Assembly (NCBI GenBank): GCA_937958285.1
Contig: CALFXQ010000258.1
Span: 1-7,667 of the forward strand
DNA length: 7,667 nt
Reading direction: 5' to 3'
Source: an uncultured Fusibacter sp.
Lineage (GTDB): Bacteria > Bacillota > Clostridia > Peptostreptococcales > Acidaminobacteraceae
Of this stretch, positions 1 through 4,866 are shown piece by piece. Under the pieces are notes generated by a model. It was not told the DNA's origin. It saw nothing but the letters and a program-made list of their open reading frames with translations, and searched no databases. Every line of letters begins with the position of its first letter. Positions within the stretch are counted from its first letter, which is position 1. Both the position numbers and the translations under genes were made by a program.

Positions 1-14
1 AATGCAAACAAAAA

Positions 15-43
15 GATGCCTTGACATTTTAAGTCAAAGCATC
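15..43 (-). terminator. Rho-independent terminator after the SLH gene
   Basis: Read on the minus strand, GATGCTTTGAC pairs with GTCAAGGCATC over 11 bp around a 7-base TTAAAAT loop, followed by TTTTTGTTTG (bases 14 to 5). The stem lies 13 bases past the TAA stop. One pair is a G-U wobble in the minus-strand RNA but a C-A mismatch in the plus-strand RNA, which indicates the minus strand as the selected direction. Flanking A and T runs extend the pairing, so some bidirectional action is possible. Confidence 0.92.
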
Positions 44-56
44 CTTTTTGTTTGTA

Positions 57-3000
57 TTACTTGTTAATCAAATTTGATTCCACCAACAGATTCTTAATGG
101 CTTGTGCCGCTTCTGCATAAGTCAAGTTAGTTTTTGGCGAAATTTTTGTAGCTGCTGTTCCATTAAATACGTGGGCAGATAATACTTCTTTCACATAGGC
201 TGTTGCCCAGTTTCCTACCTGATTATAATCTGTGTAGTTTTGATACCTATTTTGATCAACGCCTACTAGCTTTGTAACCTTCATGGCTCTTGAATACATA
301 GTCATGGCTTCTTCTCTTGTGATTTGTTGATTAGATCTAAAGGTACCATCTGGATAACCTGTGACTATACCGTACTCATTTGCGATAAGAATTGCCAACG
401 TTCTGTCATCTGTTTTGTTAACATCCTTGAATTTGTTTTCGTGAACCGAACCCACTCGATAAAGCCCTAGTGCTCTAACAATATACTCTGCAAAGTCCGC
501 TCTCGTGATGGCTTTGTTTGGATTAAAAGATTCAGGATTGAAGATGACAAGTCTAGATGCCATATCATTCACGGCATCTTTAGACCAGTGTTTCTCAACT
601 GACCTCACTGTTACCGGATTCCAAACAACAGAATAATTGGAGTTGGTCAATGAACTAAGCCTTGCATACCACTTTCCATATTTTTGGAACACTTCTGTCG
701 GTACATGGCTGTAGGTGCCATCTGGGTTAAAGACAATACCTGTAGTGATTTTGCTTGGATCTACCCCGCCAGGAACCTCCATAATACGCTCTACATAGTT
801 ACTAAATCTACTGATTTTTACATTGTCTGTAGTCCCATCGTTTCTTGTTGTTTTGGCAATGATTTCAAACTCAACCGGAGGGAATATAAGCTCTGCGCCG
901 TTGGCCTTTGCGACTTCATTAAACTTCGCTACAACAGAATCGTCTAATTTTGTAATTTTCACTTCAAGTTTAATATCTTTAAGCGCATCTTGAGAAATAC
1001 CAAGATCTTTAGCCACACTTGAAATGGTAAATTCTTCTGCAGGGATCAAGTACTCCACATTATCACGCTTGATTGCAACATCAAAGGTGTTATCTTCAAG
1101 CTTCTTGATCATATCTCCTGTCAGTTCAACCCTAACAACATCTGCTTTTGTATCCACCACAGGAATCTGAATCAAGTTGTTTGTTCCTGATGGATTAGTA
1201 TTGATTGCCTCATTAATTTTTCTGTCGATTATTTCTTTATTAACTCCGATAGTTACAATCGACTTACCAGATTCACTCGTGTTTGTCTCAGTCCCTGCAT
1301 TTTCCGTTTTTCCATTGACAATAACAACCGCTGGCACTTGAGGTGGTGTTGGTGGTGTTGGTGGTGTTGGGAGTGGTGTTGGCAAAGTAGTATTATCCAC
1401 ACCACTAGCAGAAGCTTCTGTATTTACAAATGCGCCTATACTTGCTATTGAAGCATTGTGTGTGGCTGTTTCTTTTACTCTTGCTATAAATGCATACTGC
1501 GTAGATGCAGTTAATCCAGTAAACACTTCACTGTCTTGCCATGTTACGCCAGCATCCCTGCTAAATTGATGGAGTGTATTTGCAGTTAAAGTTACACTTG
1601 TGGCTGTCTTGCTAGCTTCTGTTGGTGCAGCTGGCGCTACTGGTCCATCCGCTTTTGCAACTGTTGCTGTTCCTGCACTGGTTATAGATCCAGTTCCTAT
1701 ACCTACTTGCGCTGTTGCCGTTACAGTAATAATAGTGCCGATATCGGCTTGTGCTAATGTATAAGTTGACGCTGTAGCACCACCTATTGGACTGCCATCA
1801 CGATTCCAAACATATGTCGGTGTTCCTGCATTCGTTAAGGAAGCGGGATCTGCAGTCAAGACTGATCCATACTTTGCATCCCCAGTTATAGCGACTGTGC
1901 CACCGATTGCAGGGAGAGGCGCAGCAAAAGTTGCACTTAAAGTCTTATTTGTAGTCATGTTGACGCTTAATGGATTTGATGTTCCCGAATAATCGCCACC
2001 CCATCCTACAAAAGTATAGCCACTTTCAGGTGTTGCAGTAAGTTCAACTGTGGTGTTTGGTAAAAAGTAGCCAACACGTGTAGAACTACTGTTAATTTCA
2101 CCAATATTGCTTGTTATTGTACCATTGCTTGGATTTGTGACTGACAAAGAGTAGGTTGGGGCTGGATCAGTTTCCCGCCATATACCATTTCCCGAAGTTA
2201 GTATAAGTTTACCCCCACTAACCGCAATACCTCCCTGAAGGTAATTACTAGTCCCAGTAATTCCGCTCACATCTCGAATAATCCAATTCGTACCATTATC
2301 GGTGGTTGTTCGGAGTTCATTACTAAATGCTCTAGAGAGATAAAGTGTCCCATTGTTAATAAGGAGACCTTGAAGACCCCCAGAAAAACTTTGTGTCCAA
2401 CTTGCGCCTCCATCCACAGACCTAAATACACCACTACCAAGACCTAGGAATAGTGTGCCGTTAAAATTAATCAACTGTCCTCCAGCACCACCACTAGATG
2501 GTAATCCATTGGACACCTTAGTCCAACTCGCTCCATTATCAGTAGATTTATGAACACCGCCATTGTTAGGCGCAGTACCATTAGATGTATCAGACACAAA
2601 AATATCGCTTCCTATTTGTGTGAATTTAACTGGACTTGTTGTCATTCCAGTGTTGGAAAGGACCCAGCCAGCGCCATCATTCGTAGTGCTCTTGTATACC
2701 CCATATCCACGAGCAGCCACAAATGTTGCACCATTCAAGTGCACAACATCCGAGATAAACGTATTTGTAGTAACACCCCATTCAATCTCAGTCCAATTTG
2801 CCCCTGCATTAGAGGAATATGCTAGTGTCGCTTTGCTATTCTTTTGACCGCCTACATAAAGAATGCCCCCTATTTGGGTTACCACATAAGGTGTCCAGCC
2901 ATTAAATGCTGTTCCAAAAGCGACACTCCAATTTGCACCATCATCCGTGGATAGATATAAACCCGGATCTACTGTGCCGTTTTTCAGCGCTCCTGCATAA

Positions 3001-3143
3001 ACTGTTGTATCAACTTTTGACATAGAAATAAAACGGATCCCTGCAGTGGTAGTATCTTGAGTCCAATCGGCAAGTACCGGTTGTGTAAGCAATAGCATCA
3101 GCATAATTACCACTGCAATGTTTTTTCTAATTTTTCTAAACAC
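57..3143 (-). CDS. Secreted S-layer homology (SLH) protein with an Asp-box beta-propeller
   Basis: A 1028-residue cell-surface protein starting at GTG behind a good ribosome binding site. A signal peptide is clear: basic FRKIRKN, a hydrophobic core, and a probable cut after VLA (about residue 25). Residues 26-325 carry six Asp-box (BNR) motifs of the S-x-D-x-G-x-x-W type, starting near 65, 110, 152, 200, 242 and 280, one per propeller blade as in sialidase-like and sortilin-like folds. No sialidase catalytic set was recognised, so binding is likelier than hydrolysis. Residues about 331-406 resemble a divergent InlB B-repeat (FVGWGGDYSG). Residues 413-497 look like a bacterial Ig-like module and 500-572 like an Fn3-type module. 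A Pro/Thr linker (587-604) follows, then a region often seen before SLH repeats. Three SLH repeats end the protein (about 846-895, 904-955, 967-1024) and should bind pyruvylated wall polymer. The TRAE-type motif reads TRAD, TREE and TYAE, so the third is degenerate. The ligand is unknown. The gene is probably cotranscribed with the pseudo-receiver gene upstream. Confidence 0.93.
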   Translation of the reverse strand: MFRKIRKNIAVVIMLMLLLTQPVLADWTQDTTTAGIRFISMSKVDTTVYAGALKNGTVDPGLYLSTDDGANWSVAFGTAFNGWTPYVVTQIGGILYVGGQKNSKATLAYSSNAGANWTEIEWGVTTNTFISDVVHLNGATFVAARGYGVYKSTTNDGAGWVLSNTGMTTSPVKFTQIGSDIFVSDTSNGTAPNNGGVHKSTDNGASWTKVSNGLPSSGGAGGQLINFNGTLFLGLGSGVFRSVDGGASWTQSFSGGLQGLLINNGTLYLSRAFSNELRTTTDNGTNWIIRDVSGITGTSNYLQGGIAVSGGKLILTSGNGIWRETDPAPTYSLSVTNPSNGTITSNIGEINSSSTRVGYFLPNTTVELTATPESGYTFVGWGGDYSGTSNPLSVNMTTNKTLSATFAAPLPAIGGTVAITGDAKYGSVLTADPASLTNAGTPTYVWNRDGSPIGGATASTYTLAQADIGTIITVTATAQVGIGTGSITSAGTATVAKADGPVAPAAPTEASKTATSVTLTANTLHQFSRDAGVTWQDSEVFTGLTASTQYAFIARVKETATHNASIASIGAFVNTEASASGVDNTTLPTPLPTPPTPPTPPQVPAVVIVNGKTENAGTETNTSESGKSIVTIGVNKEIIDRKINEAINTNPSGTNNLIQIPVVDTKADVVRVELTGDMIKKLEDNTFDVAIKRDNVEYLIPAEEFTISSVAKDLGISQDALKDIKLEVKITKLDDSVVAKFNEVAKANGAELIFPPVEFEIIAKTTRNDGTTDNVKISRFSNYVERIMEVPGGVDPSKITTGIVFNPDGTYSHVPTEVFQKYGKWYARLSSLTNSNYSVVWNPVTVRSVEKHWSKDAVNDMASRLVIFNPESFNPNKAITRADFAEYIVRALGLYRVGSVHENKFKDVNKTDDRTLAILIANEYGIVTGYPDGTFRSNQQITREEAMTMYSRAMKVTKLVGVDQNRYQNYTDYNQVGNWATAYVKEVLSAHVFNGTAATKISPKTNLTYAEAAQAIKNLLVESNLINK
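1342..1368 (-). repeat. 9-bp tandem repeat encoding the Thr-Pro-Pro linker
   Basis: Three perfect copies of GGTGGTGTT (plus strand) stand in a row, with a fourth imperfect copy just beyond. They encode TPP units in the flexible linker between the Fn3-like module and the pre-SLH region of the surface protein. Because the unit is 9 bp, gain or loss of copies would keep the reading frame and only change linker length. Confidence 0.85.
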
Positions 3144-3149
3144 TTTATG

Positions 3150-3159
3150 CCACCTTTCT
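3150..3159 (-). promoter_or_regulatory. Ribosome binding site of the SLH gene
   Basis: AGAAAGGTGG on the minus strand matches the complement of the 16S rRNA tail (AGAAAGGAGG) in nine of ten bases and ends 6 bases before the GTG codon at 3143. This supports GTG as the start, which also places the signal peptide exactly at the N-terminus. Confidence 0.8.
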
Positions 3160-3207
3160 GATTCTGATTTTATTTGAGACTTTCATAACGGTTTTCAATA
3201 TCTTTTC

Positions 3208-3567
3208 TCACACGTACAACCTTTTCTTAATCGCCCCTAATTTCGCCTCCGTAACTGGAAGCTCAAAGTAGCCATCCAGGTTATTCTCAAAAGCCGGCAA
3301 AGCATAGCGGTTGTTGGCCGCAACCCACACCACCCGCACATGGGGGTAAGCCAGTTTGATTTTTCTCGAAAAGGAAAAATTACAGTTATAGTCTCGATCA
3401 ATACGAATAAAGACCATATCCGATTGCCCTGCCCTCAGTAGAAGATCTGGTTCATTACTTTCACTTGTAATTACAAGGGGCCTTGACGCGAAAACCTTCT
3501 CACAGGCTAACAGAAAGACGTCGCACTCCCCTCCCATATCGCCAATGAGCAGTAATCTTTGATCCAC
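3208..3567 (-). CDS. Stand-alone degenerate receiver (pseudo-receiver) protein
   Basis: A 119-residue protein with no output domain. It aligns by eye with the receiver of the regulator encoded upstream: DMVFIRID matches DIVFADIE, RYALPAF matches QYALQAF, and GYFELP matches GYLLKP. Every phosphorylation residue is changed: the phosphoacceptor Asp is Arg55, the switch Thr is Ala83, the Lys is Leu103, and only one of the two early acidic residues remains (Asp10). It therefore should not be phosphorylated. The alpha4-beta5 side, often used for dimerisation, is the best preserved part, so it may act as a binding partner or decoy for the sensor or regulator (inference). The start is chosen at GTG 3567, 8 bases after a perfect AGGAGGTGAT. 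A more upstream GTG at 3576 lies inside that site and is unlikely. It sits between the regulator operon and the SLH gene, with repeat operators in front. No specific named family was recognised. Confidence 0.85.
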   Translation of the reverse strand: MDQRLLLIGDMGGECDVFLLACEKVFASRPLVITSESNEPDLLLRAGQSDMVFIRIDRDYNCNFSFSRKIKLAYPHVRVVWVAANNRYALPAFENNLDGYFELPVTEAKLGAIKKRLYV

Positions 3568-3571
3568 ACCT

Positions 3572-3581
3572 ATCACCTCCT
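3572..3581 (-). promoter_or_regulatory. Perfect Shine-Dalgarno site fixing the pseudo-receiver start
   Basis: AGGAGGTGAT on the minus strand is a ten-base perfect match to the anti-Shine-Dalgarno tail. It overlaps the first in-frame GTG (3574-3576), which therefore cannot be the practical start, and it places GTG 3567 at 8 bases spacing after AGGAGG. Such a strong site suggests efficient translation once the gene is transcribed. Confidence 0.88.
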
Positions 3582-3597
3582 ATGGATTCTCTGAGGT

Positions 3598-3604
3598 TAT
3601 TTAA
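3598..3604 (-). promoter_or_regulatory. Probable -10 element of the pseudo-receiver/SLH operon
   Basis: The minus strand reads TTAAATA here, giving TTAAAT or TAAATA as a -10 candidate. The hexamer 17 bases upstream (AGAAAT or GAAATG) is a poor -35 and falls inside the third 11-bp repeat, so the promoter would need an activator. Predicted transcription start is near 3590, leaving a short leader of about 25 bases that contains the ribosome binding site. Confidence 0.5.
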
Positions 3605-3608
3605 CCAC

Positions 3609-3652
3609 AACCCACTCAATCATTTCTAAATCACTACTAAACCATTTCTAAA
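3609..3652 (-). promoter_or_regulatory. Array of 11-bp direct repeats, candidate SARP operator
   Basis: On the minus strand four consecutive 11-base units can be read: TTTAGAAATGG, TTTAGTAGTGA, TTTAGAAATGA and the weaker TTGAGTGGGTT. Units one and three share ten identical bases at a distance of exactly 22. Known SARP regulators of actinomycetes (for example ActII-ORF4, DnrI, AfsR) bind heptamer repeats at 11-bp spacing that overlap the -35 region and lie 8 bp before the -10. Here the heptamer of unit four (TTGAGTG) is 8 bases before TTAAAT. The neighbouring gene encodes a SARP-type regulator, so it is the natural candidate to bind. Binding itself is inferred. Confidence 0.75.
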
Positions 3653-3660
3653 CAGGCCCC

Positions 3661-3696
3661 AAAAAAGCAAAAAAAGAAGTGCCTATAAGCACTTCT
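3661..3696 (-). terminator. Rho-independent terminator of the kinase/regulator operon
   Basis: On the minus strand AGAAGTGC pairs with GCACTTCT (perfect 8 bp) around the 6-base loop TTATAG, followed by a T-rich run TTTTTTTGCTTTTTT ending at 3661. It begins 42 bases after the regulator stop codon and ends only 8 bases before the first 11-bp repeat, so it separates the signalling operon from the target promoter. Confidence 0.88.
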
Positions 3697-3738
3697 AAAA
3701 AGTGTTCCATTTTGATAAATCTTTGAGCACTGCTCTTA

Positions 3739-4866
3739 TCACTTCACTTTTGACATCAACTCCATAAACCTCAAAGAAGGGGCCACATCGAGCTCCTCTT
3801 TAAGGACTTTTTCACAGCTCTTAAACCACTGAACCGCCGATGCCCGGTCCCCAAGACTTACATAAATCTCCGCAAGCTCAATATAGGCATCCTCCTCCAT
3901 GGGGCTTAGATGAATAATGGACTTATAGACCCCAATTGCCTTATCGAAGGCACTTCTTTCCTTATACATTTTCCCTTGTTTCTGTTTTAGGCTAATATAC
4001 TGGCTTTGAAGCCACTGACGAAAGGGCTCTGCCCAAGTATAGGTCTTGTCTTCAAAGTAGGCCCCCTGATAAAGCTGATCGACCCCTTCAAGGGTCTTCA
4101 TTTCAAGCACCTCTTCAGACTTAGAAGTCATTTCTACAAGATCCATAAACTGCAGCATATCACAGTCTATAGAGTCCGTATTTAAGCGATAGTTCTCTCT
4201 GTTTCTTACAATAATATCCTCAAAGCCAATAGACTTCATGAGGTCCCTCACATAATGGAGATTAGAGTGGAGGTTTTGAGACGCCTTTTGGGGGTCCATG
4301 TCTGGCCATAGGGTGTCCATGATTTTGTCCTTAGAGGCGGGTTTCCCCCGATAATGTAGTAAAAACCCCAACAACTCTTCGGCCTTAGCTGTACGCCAAT
4401 TGACAAATTCGCGCTCATTTCGATAACAAAGAAACTGGCCCAAACATTGAACTACACATTTATGCTTCTGGGGTTCCTGACTACGCAGGTCCCTTCTTTT
4501 AACAATTTGATGCATTTGCTTTTTAATGTCTTCCACTTCTATGGGTTTTAACAAGTACCCCACCGCATGGACCTGAAAGGCCTGTAATGCATATTGACTA
4601 TAGGCCGTCACGAAGACGACATCCACACTGGGGTCAATTTCAGCGATAAGATCCGCAAGCTCTAATCCACTTATTTCTGGCATTTCAATATCGGCAAAGA
4701 CAATGTCTACCTTATGGGTTTTTATAAAATCAAGGGCCTCATGGGGATTCGTAAAGGTCCCTAGAAGTCTTATCCGATCTTCTTCCTTGATTAGCCTTTC
4801 AAAGCGTTCTAAGGCTTTTTTTTCATCGTCCACGACGACGATTCTATACGGCTCTAAAGCCTTCAT
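3739..4866 (-). CDS. SARP-family response regulator (receiver, winged helix, BTAD)
   Basis: A 375-residue transcription factor. Residues 7-122 form a complete receiver: acidic Asp13/Asp14, phosphoacceptor Asp59 in VFADIEMP, Thr87 and Lys107-Pro108. Residues about 137-230 are an OmpR/SARP-type winged helix, including TLWPDMD and the following helix with QNLHSNLHYVRDLMK. Residues about 233-375 are the bacterial transcriptional activator domain, ending in TPR-like helices (AYIELAEIYVSLGDRASAVQWF). This order is typical of regulators annotated as two-component SAPR/SARP family in Bacillota. Its ATG overlaps the kinase stop codon as ATGA, implying translational coupling and a cognate pair. It should be phosphorylated at Asp59 by the LytS-type module of the upstream kinase, then bind DNA as a dimer or oligomer. 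The likely target is the 11-bp repeat array that follows its own terminator. Function as an activator is a family inference. Confidence 0.93.
   Translation of the reverse strand: MKALEPYRIVVVDDEKKALERFERLIKEEDRIRLLGTFTNPHEALDFIKTHKVDIVFADIEMPEISGLELADLIAEIDPSVDVVFVTAYSQYALQAFQVHAVGYLLKPIEVEDIKKQMHQIVKRRDLRSQEPQKHKCVVQCLGQFLCYRNEREFVNWRTAKAEELLGFLLHYRGKPASKDKIMDTLWPDMDPQKASQNLHSNLHYVRDLMKSIGFEDIIVRNRENYRLNTDSIDCDMLQFMDLVEMTSKSEEVLEMKTLEGVDQLYQGAYFEDKTYTWAEPFRQWLQSQYISLKQKQGKMYKERSAFDKAIGVYKSIIHLSPMEEDAYIELAEIYVSLGDRASAVQWFKSCEKVLKEELDVAPSLRFMELMSKVK

Noticed and set aside
684..947. Plus-strand open frame of 87 codons
   Set aside because: It lies antisense inside the SLH gene, has no recognisable domain, and its protein is low-quality in composition; the minus-strand frame is clearly the coding one.
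2550..2847. Two overlapping plus-strand open frames
   Set aside because: Both are antisense to the Asp-box propeller coding region, overlap each other in different frames and show no protein-like features.
3121..3143. TTTAGAAA and TTAGAAAA resembling the 11-bp operator units at the start of the SLH gene
   Set aside because: These bases encode the signal-peptide residues FRKIRKN, are spaced 9 rather than 11 bases and lie inside the coding sequence, so they are most simply explained by codon content.
3165..3198. Possible separate promoter of the SLH gene (TTGAAA at 3198-3193)
   Set aside because: No convincing -10 stands at 16-18 bases; the best hexamer TAAAAT is 20 bases away. Cotranscription with the pseudo-receiver gene across the 64-base gap is simpler, though a weak promoter cannot be excluded.
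3614..3619. TTGAGT as a -35 element for the pseudo-receiver promoter
   Set aside because: It is only 9-10 bases from the -10 candidate, too close for a sigma-A promoter; it fits better as the degenerate fourth operator unit.
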